In this document: in pieces, positions 39,100-52,600 of the stretch
How the letters are laid out: each line of letters opens with the position of its first letter
How positions within the stretch are numbered: the first letter of the stretch is position 1
Assembly (NCBI RefSeq): GCF_040807025.1
Contig: NC_090943.1
Location: forward strand, 21,481,213-21,545,212
Length of the DNA: 64,000 nt
Origin: Struthio camelus
Taxonomy: Eukaryota; Chordata; Aves; Struthioniformes; Struthionidae
Reading direction: 5' to 3'
The notes under the pieces: model-generated
Database searches by the model: none
Told to the model about the DNA's origin: nothing
The model's input: only the letters and a program-made list of their open reading frames with translations
Translations under genes and position numbers: made by a program

Positions 39100-42000
39100 T
39101 TAACAGGGCCAGGGTTTTTTCCAACCTTGCCCTAAAAATGGAATGCCAGTGAGTTTGTTGTTATTCTTTCAGCCTTTTTTCCTGAGAAGACTTAGTTGAG
39201 ACAGCCTGAAGTCATCAACATCACGTAAGTGAGCATATGGGGGAAATGTGACTTTCGCTCCATGCTAGTCATGGGATATGGTCATAGTCTTGATTTCAAG
39301 GAGCTTTACAAGAAGTCAGCACTGAGAAAGTTTTCACCGTAGTTGATGAAGTCCAAGAGCGAAAAATAAACAATCTCTTATCTTCCTCTCTCACGCTCAC
39401 AGCCTCACGTGTGCACCCACAACCTCTGTCCCACATTTCCCCTAGGTGCACTGCTTCGTGCGTGCCCCAATTACCCTGTAGGCTGTAATTTGGAAGGACT
39501 CTCTTTATTTTCACATGTTGCACAACAAATCTGAGCACACTGATAGGAATGTGCTAGTATTACATTATCTAAAATTATATATTTGATTTAATTTGGATTG
39601 GAATAAAGAATAATTGGCTTTGAACCTAATTTTTATTGTGTTATCATTTGATAGACTTTTGTTTATCTCGGAATTTTTTTCCGAAGTTTGGATGAAGATA
39701 GTGTAATACTGACTTTTGGCATTGCGTTTAGATTTATGATTTTTATCGTTAAATGCGAAGAAAGACTCTTAAGACATGTTTGTATTCTTTATATATCCCT
39801 CTTTTTTTGGTGCTAAATTTTATGTTCTACTGCTTTTCTTGGTTTTCATCCATTTTAGTTGTATGCCAGGGTCTCAAGGTTTCCAAACTGAAGTCAGGAG
39901 CTAGAAGGATGAACAGCTTTCAGGAAATAGTCAACAGCTTTCAAGGTACCATTGTAAAGGTCATTTGTTGTCACATCTGTTCCTGTCAAGGCATCCTCTC
40001 TGAGGCAAAGCCAATTTGAGAGCCTGGAAACTCTGGGAGGTTCTGTGGTAGGATTTTGTTTCTCATGCTGTATGCTAAAAGGAGTGCATTCATCTGTGGA
40101 GTTCTGCTAGTGTCAGGGAAAACTGGCAGAAACCTTTTTCCTCTGCCCTATTTCACAGTGGCCTTCATTTCCCAGCCCCTGGCTTGATCCTAAGTGCAAA
40201 GAAGCTGTTAACAGCGGGCTTGGTCTGGTTTCCCCTCCATCTCTTGGGACAGAGTGCAACTGGAGCCCATCGTTTGGCAGAACGTCCAGGATTTCTTGAA
40301 CGTAGCTGTAAAGAAGGAGGAGAAAGGAACAACGCTGGGGCTGAGTAACCCGTAGGTTTTACTAATGTTGGAACTTCCTAATGTTATAAACTCTCATGCC
40401 GTCAAAGTTACCGAGCTCCTTAGGCTGGCATAGTCGTGCTGGCTGCGCTGGGCAGGCGCAGAGGTAGGTAGGGTCCTTCTTTGTGCTTCCCACCATCCAG
40501 TCACATCATTAGAATCACAGGGCCGTTTGCTGCTGGAATAATGTCATGAGGATTTTGCATACGGAAAGGGAGTCAAACCTGCATTTTATGATAGTAACCT
40601 CATATAATTGTATAGCTGTTACAGTATATATTATCATTACATTACAGTACTTTGGAAAAAATGGGCAGAATTTAGAATATCTTGTACAAAAGTGTTATCT
40701 GGTACAGTTTTAAAATAGTCTGATTAACTTCAAGAGTTGTCATATCAGGTAGATAATACTTGTTTTAAAGTGTAAGCACGTACCAGTGTACTTCTTCGCC
40801 TAATCTGTTATTTAGGGAAAAATGTATAAGACTAATATTATGGGCCAAAATATCTTGTAGCTCAGGCTGGTAAAGCCACTTGGGATTTATGTAACTGTGC
40901 CAATTATACCAGCAGATAACTTAAATTTTTTTTTTTTTTTTACATATTTAACAGATAGACTATTTGAATTAACAAAGCTATGTTATAGCTCATGTCGGCA
41001 TCTTGGAAAATAAACTGTTCATACAATTTAAAGAAAGTAAAGGTGCACAATTAAAGTGTAAGACATTTTAAGGCATAAATAAATTCAGACAAAGTCTTTA
41101 CTCATTCTTAGATTTCAGCTGATTGTTAATGTGTATACCGCTCTATGAAGATGAAAAAGTTAGGTAAAAGTAGTATTTTGGAGAAGAGGCTTTTGTCCTT
41201 ATTTAGAAAGAAGTTGCATAGCTGTTCTATAATGTACTTTACATGGCAGAGAGAGGATAAATAATGGTGGATTCTGCATCTGTCACTATTCTACATCTGT
41301 CACTCAAAGAAAATTCCCCTTTGCCTTTTTGGGAAAGTTGCCTAAGGATGATAGGATATGGCTGATAACAATAATCCATATTTAGGCAACCAGAAGATTG
41401 TGACAACATTAGCCAGAGTAAGGGAATGCAGTCTTAAAATCAAAACATCTGTTATGGTAACTTAAACTTACCCTATTAAGCCTGCATGTTGCAGTGTCAT
41501 TAGTTACATTCCCGCATTATCTTTCCATAGGAATACACATCTAGCCTTGAAATTCAGCAGTAACTTTAAATTAATTTGCTTTAAACTTTATATCGTAAAA
41601 TTAATATTACTGAAGCATGGCAGTTCATTTTTAGATACTAATAGTACCCGTAAGTGGTCTTCTACTTGATAGATTGCAAAATGTGTTGTATTTTATCCTT
41701 GATTATGAGAACAATTTGCTTTGCCTCAGTATAGCTATTAAACAGTTACAGAGAGATTGATTGTAGTGGTATGAAGGATTTCACCATTAATGGTTTTACA
41801 AGAGAGATTCAGATTATAAACAGATTTCATGGCCATTCTTAACCAGGATATCTGAGGGGAATCCCTTCCTACTCCACAACCCTCCCCATTAGTTTGTCAC
41901 AGAAATTTCTGTCAAAATAGAGATTTCTTTGGTTTTCCACCGCTTCATATCACATCTTGCTGTATCACCAGCATTATATCAGGAAGGACTTTGGTCACGG

Positions 42001-45000
42001 TTGCATAAATTGTAGGACAACGGCCCAGAATAAAACACCGTTATGAGTTAAAAGAGGTGTAGTACATGGTGAGCCTGATCCTGTCTCATGAGGGATGCCA
42101 GAGGATTTCATCCTGTTGACTGTAGAGAGGATCAGTCCCATCACACACACTGGTAAATTTAATTTGGATTCTGCCCTCTTTCTATCCCCCACTCTTCTAC
42201 TGCTCAGCAGGATGCAGGGCTGATAGCCTATAGCTGCTGTGTAGCTTGAATTTAGGAGTGGACATGCAGTGTCTGCACTTGGGCAGCCAAATCACCTTGT
42301 ATGTCCCCCGTTCGTCCTGTATCGCTGCTAGAATAACTTATTATGATACTGGACTTCCAAAGAATATATTAACTTCCTGACTCTCTATAGTAATACCATA
42401 CAGCTGGTTCAAATAAACATTCCAAGCCAGTGCATTTTTCATCCTGGAAAAAAATTGCCATCCCAAAGAAGTTTCGTATTTATTCAGTGCTTACTGTCAT
42501 TGCCTTTGACACCGACCACAAAATTAATAGTTTAAAAAATGGGAGTTACTCTCTAGGCCTTTGCATTGATTCTCTTTTGTTGTTCTTCATTTATTTTGTT
42601 GACTATTGCAGTCAAAACGAGAGGAAAAATTGCTCATGGCATTAATTTTCTTGAGTTATTGCACTATTCTGTCCACTAAAACTTTATTGTTGTTTTTTAT
42701 ACTTTGAATAAAATGTGACTTTTTATTTGAAGCAGAATTCAAGTTGCTCTTGACTTTACCTTCTATAATGCATTTATACCGATGCAAAAACATAACTAGT
42801 GACTATGCTATGCATATTAAACTTTTGCATGCTATTAAAAATGTATTGTGTTGGTTCTTCAATGTTTCCTTGTCAGTTAATTTATTAATATTGCTTCTAT
42901 AAAAAGGGTTGGTGAAATGTGAAGACTGAGAGCCTTAGGCAATATCATCATGGATATTTTGTCTGGATCATGGATATATATTTGATTATATTTGGCCAAA
43001 CTGGTTTTTGTAATTATTATTATTGTAGGTACGCTGAGTTTTGGCCTCAGAGAGAGTATAGCTAAATGAGTAAAGAAAGATTTTGCGCCAAATGATGCTC
43101 ATCAGTAAGATACTACTAACTCCCAGCAGAGAAAATGGGATATATTGCAGCAGGCCAGTCTTCCATTTCTATTTAATGCTGCCATTTATTAAGTAATTTA
43201 TTGATAAAAAATGTTAGATACTCCAGGTTTCTGATTTAGCTTCTTGCAGTTTAAGCATTAATTGTGGATAATCTTAGATAATCCTGTGAAAGTTCATACT
43301 TTCTGAGTTTTTTTTTTCCTAATCTGATGGGTTAATTATGAAGAAAAAAGTGATATGCACCGTGGAATTCAGAGCTACCCATACATATATGATACCTGTT
43401 TTTAGGTATTTTTCAAAAGTTGGACACTATTTTTCATATCTCTTATGTGATTAAGAGGTTCTGGTCCAATTATGAGTGATGTAAATGAGAATGTGTCACT
43501 GATTTCAATGGGAGCAGGAGAAGATTATGGTTTTTCATGATTACATCATTCACAAAGAAGGTAAAGGTGTATACAAGTTTTAAAATAATGCCATATCTAC
43601 ATTTTAATGTGTTTTGTTACTGTCTGAATGAGCGGACAGTATGGATATAAATCTGTCTTTGATTAAGATAGATTATTCTAATGTCCTGTTATAACATTAT
43701 TTTACATAAACAAAGTTATCATTGACAAGTATAGAATCATTCTGATTTATAGTGCTTTCTGAATAAATACACACACGTAAAAAACACTAGCTTATGACTG
43801 CAGTTAGACTGCATGGTACTCATTCAAATAGCCATGAAAATTTGCTTTTATCAGAGATCTATCTATTCTTTAAAATGTACATATAAGCTAAATCAGTCTG
43901 TCGTTCTGCAACTGGAAGACGAGGGAGTATTGTAAACTCTTAGTACTAGACAAATACGTAGGAACAATCTGAACCCCCAAATGCTCTATTAAGGTCACAC
44001 ACGTTTCAAATTAGAAACCTCCGTTGTCACTCATAAATGTCTCAAAGCTTTCAGCTTCTGATCTGCAACTTTTGCTGCTTGAATATTGTAACAGTAGCCA
44101 CTGGAATTAGCAGATACTGACCCCTGTGCCGTCTGACAGGGGTACGTAACTGTAACCGTGACCAGGTTCGTGTGCCTGCAGAAAAGAAATGCTACAGCTC
44201 CTGCACGCTAGAACTTTATTGTAAAAGTAAAGATAACCGGTTTTGAATTAGTCTATCTATATAAAATATACTTTAAAAAGACCATTAGATTTAAATCCGT
44301 TTCTCCCCATTCACATGACATGGATCATACTGCTTTATAAACGTAAGGAAAGCAAAACATAGCTCACTCTCCTTGCCTTCAAATTTGTTGCTGTTACCCA
44401 TGAATGACTGTTCATTTATCTTGTATGTTTTCAGCTTCGATTTTTAGATTATTTGACGTATTGTTGCTTTGTAGTTTTTCTTTTGTTCTTACTAACTGCA
44501 AGACACGCAACATGACAAGCAGTGAGCACCTGTTTATGTGGAGCATTCAAGGAAATGAAGAGTTATAAATATGGATGTTTGATGATAACAGGTAACAAAG
44601 ATTCCTGCAAGAATTTTTTGGAAGTGACCATACAAAAATATGATGTATTGAAATAATGGTTAAAACACCGTTATAACAATGATGTTTATATCAATATTCA
44701 AAAGCACAAAAATACGTTCTTAGTTCCAGGTAGAAAAGCTCAACCTGAAATATTTGGAGACAGATGTCCGGCGTCTCGCTATCCCCCAATATCTGTTTTC
44801 TGCAAAGCTCTGTTAAATGTGAGAGGATAGAGTTTCCTAACAGTTTATTGCTAGATTTACAACGCTGGCAACAAAGTCGTTCTTAAAAAATGGGATAGAC
44901 TTCTCCTAGAATTTGTTTCTGCCCTGTTTGTGTTAATGGATTATACGGACCAGACTGTGAGTGTGACCAGCCCGTACGCAGGACGCTGCTGCAAACGCAC

Positions 45001-45400
45001 AGAAGGGCCCGTCGTGCAGGAAACCGCTGCTGGCATCCCTCCAGGTGACATCTCCCACGGGGCGAGGATCAGGCAGGGTCCTGCTTGTGCCCACACTTTT
45101 ATACCAAAGGAGGAAGAAAGGTCCGCGCTTCCCTAAAGGTGACGTAAGCAGACTATGTCCTTGTATTGGCTTGTTTAGAGAAAGTTTGTTCCTTTTGTAA
45201 CTGCTCCTAACTTACGGTATTTCAAATAACCACGATCAAGACTGCTGGCCAGCACATAGGAGGTTGCTTGCTTGGCTGTGTATTTTGATATTATTGATTA
45301 GATGTTAATAATGTTAGTTTTTGATCCTTCCGTAGAACTTTAATTGAAATCAGCAGGGTGTAACATTGTGAAGCCTTATTTTGTATTTCAAATGTATACG
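39100..45400. other. AT-rich intergenic DNA
   Basis: I see no gene or known repeat family. There is one poly-T run at 40926-40942. Confidence 0.55.
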
Positions 45401-46019
45401 TTATTTTAAATAAACTCTAGAAGACCTGTGCGACGGCAAGAGGTCAAAATAGTAGCTGAAATGGTTCGGTGCATCAAAACTTTCCAGTTTCTGCTGAGTG
45501 CAGTGAGCTGTTTTGTCCCAGGACCGGTACCACGCCAGGTAAGCGGCTGCCGCAGGCGGCTTGATCTGGCGGCCGCTGGCTGGCCGTGGCGCCCCGCTTC
45601 TGTCACCGGTGGGAGCGGGCCTGGGGTTAGACGGTCCCCTGCCTGCAGGACGGAAATTCGGCGACTCCTTGGGGCGTACACCCATGTGTTTCCTCTTCTT
45701 TATTTCAAAGACCTGCATTTAAGGGTTGCTGTGCGGTAGTAACATTAAAGCGGGGCAGAATGTGAGAAAAGCATACAAGAACGTTTAAAAATAATTTTCC
45801 TTTTTGAAATTTAAATCCTTTATAAAAGGCCGTGAGATTACAGGTATTAATTTTGGCGTGTCCTATCCTTTAGCAATTGCTTTGGAAGTTGCTCTGACCT
45901 TAGATCAGGATAACTTTTGTTTTGCCTTACGCAGGAACAGCCTGGTTTTGCTTACACATAAACTGATAAATTTTTGTAAGAAAGGTACAAAGAAACGGTA
46001 TTTAATACTTGTAGTGTGC

Positions 46020-46620
46020 ATGTGTGCGTGTATTGTCTAGGTGTATATAAAAGTATTTGGTTTCGGGTCACTGTGCGCGGCAGAGGCGGGTGGTTTTCGG
46101 CCTTCCTTGCCGGCCGCCGCCGCCATTTCCTCTCCTCGGCGCCTCGAGGCCTTCGCCCCGGCCGCGGCGGCCGCCAGGGGCCGCTGCTCGGCGGAAGGGG
46201 CCGGGGGCGGGGGAAGCTGCCGGGGGGCAGCCGCCGCTCTTCTCTGAACGGTCCGGAAGGTTTCGGGGGCGCCGGGCTCTCTGCCGCATGGCGGCTGGAG
46301 AAGCGCCGAGGAAGAGGCCTGCCCGCAGGCGGAGGAGGTCTGCGAAGGAGGGAGGGACGGCAAATGGCGGGGCTGAAGAGCGGCGCGAGGTGAGGGGGCG
46401 CGCGGCGGCGGGCGGGGCAGGCCACGTGCCGCCGCGCGGCCGTTGGGGCGGCCGTTGGGGCGTCGAGGGCAGGCGGGCCGCTGGCGCCGGCTCAGCCGAA
46501 GGGGGCTCGGGGCGGCGGGCGGCTGCCCCCCGGCATGGCGCCGAGGGCGTGGGCGCTGCCCTGCCACCCGCTGCAGCGGCGGCGTTTGTGGCGTTTCCGG
46601 CACTCAGGAGTGCCCGGGGT
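46020..46620. promoter_or_regulatory. CpG island, isolated in AT-rich DNA
   Basis: 600 bp is sharply CpG-rich. It carries GCCGCCGCCATTTC (YY1-like on the minus strand) near 46112-46130 and a plus-strand ORF with a good splice donor at 46389/46390. The combination suggests an active promoter, possibly bidirectional. Confidence 0.55.
46288..46389 (+). CDS. Candidate first coding exon of an unidentified gene
   Basis: An ATG in CCGCATGGCGGCT opens 34 codons: MAAGEAPRKRPARRRRRSAK, then EGGTANGGAEERRE. They end at GAG|GTGAGG, a strong phase-0 donor. The very basic start could be a nuclear localisation signal, but GC-rich DNA gives such peptides by chance. I do not recognise the protein and cannot prove downstream exons. 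A phase-0 terminal-exon candidate lies at 55969-56031 on the same strand. Confidence 0.3.
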
Positions 46621-46649
46621 TCATCTGTAGCGTTTTATGGGTAAAGCAG

Positions 46650-49600
46650 AAACTCTGTGACATTCAGACCTTCTACCGTTCCTCCAATTTAAGCAGTTCT
46701 AGAGGTAATTATTTTCAGAACAATTACACAAGATGTTACCTCAGGCAAGTCGTATAAAATTCAGAGTACAGTGCTATATCAGTGAATTTCAAGTCCGTAG
46801 GAAGTTTTAAAATCTGTAGCCTTCTGCAGTTCCCATGGGCTGGTATTTATTCGTGATACATGCCAGAGGAAAATGTAATCCGCTGCAGAAATAAATGTGA
46901 TTGAATCCTGTTTGCTTTCACATAATTACATTTATTTATTTCAGTTTAACCTCCATTTGAAATGTCGTGTATATCTCAGTGAGACCAATACATTAAAAAA
47001 AAATAAACCTATATCGGAAGTGTTTTGAATAAGCAATTTGTTTTCCTTGTAATTAATGGAATTTTACCTAAGGTACAAGTTATAAATAAAAATAAACGAA
47101 CAGTGAGTGGTAGTTTGCTGCTGTCAGTCAACTAATGGACAGTTGGGTAATTACAGACCATCAGAGAACGGCTGCACAGCTGATTATTATCTTTTAAGAA
47201 TTTGCGCAGGCTTTCATCATTTGAAAGAAACTCATATTGAAGACTTTAAATATATGCTGTTAGTAAAATTTTTGTCTGTTTGTCTGACACAAAATGCCGC
47301 ATTGTGAAATAGTCTCATTTGGCTATATATGTATATCTGTGTCCTTTCCTAGCGCTTGATTGTACAAACATGTAAATAGTTTTACTGAGATGAGAAGCTT
47401 TGGAGCTGAGTCTGATGGTACCTCTGAATAAAGTTACTTGGTTGTTTGCAGAACTGATCCTTAAAACGTCAGAAAAGCCATGTGTAAAAACCTTGTATGC
47501 AAACCATTGTGATTTTGAACTGAAAAGAAAGTGTACCAGTGAGAAAGCTATTGGCAATAGTTGTTCCTGCTATAAGCTAGAGAGGCATATAATTTCAAAT
47601 GCTATTTATATGACACTTCATGCTTATTTGATGTTATTTTAAAATCCTTATGAAAGATATTTTTATATAAGTTTGCAGAATTTTATTACAGAAACCCCAA
47701 GCAGGTTGCTAGCCGTGGAAGTATTATGCACAGTTGTAATTCTCCGTTTATTTTGTATCAAAATGAGCAAAACATATTTTACAAATAAAGAACAAAATTC
47801 CTAGCCTGAACATTCCTATGGCAATTTTAGTTAAAAACTGGACTTAAGGTGGAAATGATATATCGATAGGTCTTCTCATCATAGATCAAAACCCAAATTT
47901 AATACATTACATTCTGTGATCTTTGTATTTACTAGAATTAACATTGGAAGCACAGTATTGCAAAAACTAAGCACATAGTGATGCTGGAGACAGTGAATTT
48001 TGTGTGTGTACCAATTTCTCCCCGAAAACAATGTAATGCTGATTGTAATACGCTTACATCAACAGTAGCGCAAAGCTCTTGGATCTTGTCAGGACTCTGT
48101 ATTCAGCCTTGCAGTACGCATCTGAGTGAACGCTCTACGGATGGCAGGCACATTGACTCCAGAAACAAGGCATCAACCTAAGTTGATCTGTATAGTTTGT
48201 CTGCTTGTTTATCTTGTGTTTGTATGAGAGTGAAAGAGTCAGTGCTGCAGCTCTCACTTGGAATACCTCCACAAGAGAGGATTATTCATCTGAGTAAGAT
48301 TTCCAGGACTGGGATCATAAACATCTCTAAACAGAACACTGAAATTGTTAATAATATAAAGCAAGTGCTAAATATTTTACTCTTCCGTTATTTTCATTTA
48401 TCCACGTTCTAGTAATCATGCCAAAAATATGGGGATATATTGTTTATACAAAAGGTCAGTTGAAGTCCGTGGTGATTTTTAATTCGTTGAATTGTTTTCA
48501 GCAGGCATATCTGTATGTAGCATAATCTCTTGCCCATTTTCATCAAAACATCCCTAAATTCATCATACATGAAAACAGAACTGGAGGAAGAGGAAATGAA
48601 CAATTTTCCAATTTATGTAATTTAAGAGAAATATATGGGAGGGGGCTTTAATGCCTATTGACTGTATGAAATACAAATGATCTCTACCTACCAAGCTGCA
48701 AAAGCCTGTTAAAGGTGGCAGAAATATTGTTTTTAAAGGGTTCTGTGGTGCTATGAGACTATTTTTGTTACAGATCTGCATGTGTGTCATTGAACTGGGT
48801 TTTATGATTTGTAAAAGATCATAACTTTTATTGTTAATTTTATCATGAATTTTGTCATGTTTTGGCTAAATATTTTTGGCACAGTGTTGTGAACAGGCTT
48901 TACAAAGCTTGTTAAAAACATTTTTTAACATTTGTTAAAAACAAATAGAACACATTCAGAAAATGAGCTATTTTAAGGTTACTTGACTATTTCATTGAGA
49001 ATTGACTATTTTAACTTTACAATTGTGTTTATTATTTTAATTAAAGTGGACATTTCCAGATGCATGAAGGCACTCACGTGTGCCTCTTTTTTTGGGGGGG
49101 GTGGGGGGAGGGGTACGCTTCAAAGAAGGAGAGGTTAACTATCTGAGACTCTGGAAATACTAAATGCGTGAATGCATAACAAAAGCAATTACTAAAATGC
49201 TCTCAGAATAGTGTTGTAAAAGCTAGTTAATGATGTAATAGCAAGACTATAAAGGGCTGTAGCACTTAAAAAATAAGCCATATATGATCATATTTTTTTT
49301 TTGTATTTTGTATTTACACTTAGGTAGTTTATTGTGGAAACTGAGCAGATATAGAGTGCATTAACATGTAGCTTTCAAAAAACCCAAAAAAGTGAATGAT
49401 GCCGCAATTACGGCTAGGCTGTGTGAAAAACTGAAGATGCTGGATATGTTATTTTGAAAAATACTTAGTTGTAACATGTAATATATGCTGTTTTGTGCTT
49501 TTATTAATACACCATTTTTTTCTTAAAGTGGAAATGCATATATGTGTAACAATTATTTGGGAGGTAGTAAATAATTACAGTACAAACTTCAGGAAATTTA

Positions 49601-52600
49601 GGCAGGCTTTACGTAGTGAAAGAAAAATGAGAAGGGAGAAGTGGTAAGGAATAATTTTAGTCCTTTCAGGCCTAGGGGGTTCCTGGGCAGGTGAACTGAT
49701 GAGATTTTACATGTTGTCTCACTGCTGTTCAACTAATTATTAGGGCCCTACATCACAGCCTCTGAGGAGCAGGAGGAGGGCTTTAGTATTGTCAAGACTA
49801 TGCTGTTGTGCACAGCCTGTATTTCCTTTTCCTGGGAGGATTCTGCTTTGTGTGAGCTGCCGGGTCTTGTGTAGCAGTGAAGACGTCTGAATGGAAGGAT
49901 CCTTTCCCCCAGGGATGGCACATCTTAGTAAATGTTCTGGTGACTTGAGCCAGATGCCAAGGTCTGGATTTTGACTAAAATTTATTAAACTTCAGAAAAT
50001 TGACCTCCTCTGTTCCCGCTCACTAAGCACGGTATATGATTTTTTTAATGAGGGGCAAATTTTTCTTTTTTTATTCACAGAAATCGCCCTCTTGAAGTAA
50101 GTGGATTGCGTGTGTATGGAAAGGGAGAGAGATTCAGCTTGTGTGCTTCTCTGAAACAGTTTGTAATAGAGCCTGGTAGTAATAGTTAAAAAGTAATAAA
50201 ATGCCTCTGAAGTCCCTCAAGGGAAGGTCAGTGGAAGAACAGGGTTGTGGCTCTTCATAGTACCTTGCCCAGTCTTGCCTCTTACAGACCTGCTTAGCTT
50301 TATTAAATGTCCAAACAGCAGTCTTCGTACACGGTATTCATACTTTTAGACGTGGTATCATGCTTTTGTTTTACCTTTGATTTCCTTGGTACATGATACT
50401 ATAAGGAGATTAAGATAAAATGTAGTCGTCTGTCCAGTTTCCTTCCTATAGCCATTTTATGTATTAAATGCTCAGGCCCCACAGTGTTCTGCAGGAGATT
50501 ATCCAAGAAATGATAAATCCTTGGTAGGAGCCATCAAAGCATCATTGCCAGTTTGTAGCTGCTAGAAAGACCCTCACATCTTTTTCACTGTCACTGCGTT
50601 ATTGATTAGCCTGCAAAATACGGAAGCCGTATTGATTGCAAATATTTAGGGATGAAAAAGGAAACATTGTCCTCGAAGGTATTTACAATCCTCTTTTCTC
50701 TGTTAAAGAGATCTTTCTTCTCTTGTATTTCTTGCTGCCTTCTACCTATTACATGGTGCAAGCTGATGTGTCCATGTGGTGATACTGGCAAGAAGGGCAA
50801 ATGGTTTTCTCTCCCTTTTGGGGCCAGTAGTGATCAAAAAGCTAACAGAGACAAAAGGAGGAGAGTGTTTAGATGAGGATTGTTTGATTAATTTTGTATC
50901 CATGTACTTTTGGGCAGAAATTGTAGAAAGTAGAACTAATTTCTTTTTTGTTTATATTTTAATTAATTTGTGTTTAAAAAATATTTTGCCATTCCTGGTA
51001 ATCTAAATCTTGATGTCTGAAAAGGTCTTACATAACGTAGCCCATAACAGTCCGTCTCTGTATTCATGGGTTCTCCTAATTCAGCTACAGAAATGCTCTT
51101 GTGCAAAAGGGCTGAAACACAAGACAAGAGAAAAATCATAGCTTGTTGAGCCCTTTAGGTGTAATCTGAAAAAAAACCATCTGCAAATTAGTAACAATGA
51201 GGTACACAGCATAACAATTCCCTGCAGATTGAGCAAGTTACCTCTCACTGTCACTTCTCCATGAAGTCCTTTCTTGGCTACATTGGCACATGCAGGTGGT
51301 TTCTGCCTGCATGAGAGAGAGTTCTCTGCCTGGTACTTAAGCTGAAATCATTAACATGTGTCTTATGTGTTACCTGAATGAAAGGCGAGTTCATGGGTTA
51401 TTATTGCCCATTTTTTCTCTTTGCTCCTGCACTTCCCTGTTTCGATTACAAATCCCCCTCCAGGCACAAAGCAAGCTGGACACCTACAGTGCAGCTAAAG
51501 AGTTATTTGTTCCCTAGGTGGACACTAATGAATGACTGCAGTGCTGCCCTGAGTGAGGGGGTCCCCACTATTAAAAGTTTAATAGAAAGATCTGAGAAGC
51601 TGGGGGCCAAGAGGAGGAGGAGGGGACAGGGAGCTGCGAGTAACTCACTAAGTGCCTTCTCTGTTCCTTTGCCGTAGTGGAGATTATAGCATCCATTAGG
51701 ACAGGAGCAACTGGAGAGAGGTCAGTTCCCTCTGCTTTCTCACCTCCTTTTGCCTTCAGTCTCACCACAAGCTGTTGAAACTGCAAAATATGTTGCTTCT
51801 TTTCCACTGTAAAATCTCTGAAAACAGCAGGAATATGACCCATCTGGAAAACAAGCTAATTCTGACTTTCTTTCATTTCTGGTCTGGTTTCTTAACCTTT
51901 TGTTTCTCTCCCATTCCTCTTTGTTCTCTTTTTTTCTCCCTAGTCTGTCTCTCCTTTCTGCTTTCTGTCTCACACTTCCTAGTGTGTCTCTCCACACTGT
52001 TATCTTTCTGTAACTCATATTTTTCAGGATTTGGCATTAGGATAGGTATATTTAATTTTCAGACTTAAAATATATTTTTTTATGATTCTATCTTTAAATA
52101 TTCCAGCTCCCACATAAATTCCCATCTATGCTAAGTGATCATAAAGTTTCATAAAACAGTCGATACCCTTTTCCCTTTTTTAACGGAGGTGATGATAAAC
52201 CTCCTGAATTTGTTCACTCCAAATGAATTCTAGGAGAAGCACCAGTTTTAATTTTTGATGTCGCCCTCATTACTGTAGCATCTGTCCAAGTCTGGGACCA
52301 TATGAAGAAAATGGAGTGGTTACGAGAGAGAGATCCCTTAGTTTCTCTCTGCTATGTATTACCAAGAATGTTCTGAATGTGCCTTATGTAATCCTCCTAA
52401 GGAACAAACTAAACCTCTTGTGTTCATTCCTCTTATAACTGCAAGAAAGAGGCATTTTTTCGCAGGTTCAGGTGACCAAAATCTGTGGGTATCCTGGGGT
52501 TCTGGAGGATGCTGCTAGCATCAAAAGGGGCAACCAGGAACAGTGCTGGAAGAAGCTTCCTTGCGCTAGAGGTATTTGAGAGAGCTAGAGTTGTGCCATA

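Noticed and set aside
39110-39150. TTTTTTCCAACCTTGCC resembling the 3' part of a CR1 element
   Set aside because: Only a few bases agree, and the surrounding sequence and terminal CR1 repeats are absent.
50084-50100. Possible 16-nt micro-exon (TTATTCACAG ... GTAAGT)
   Set aside because: The splice signals are good, but so short an exon cannot be supported without transcript evidence.
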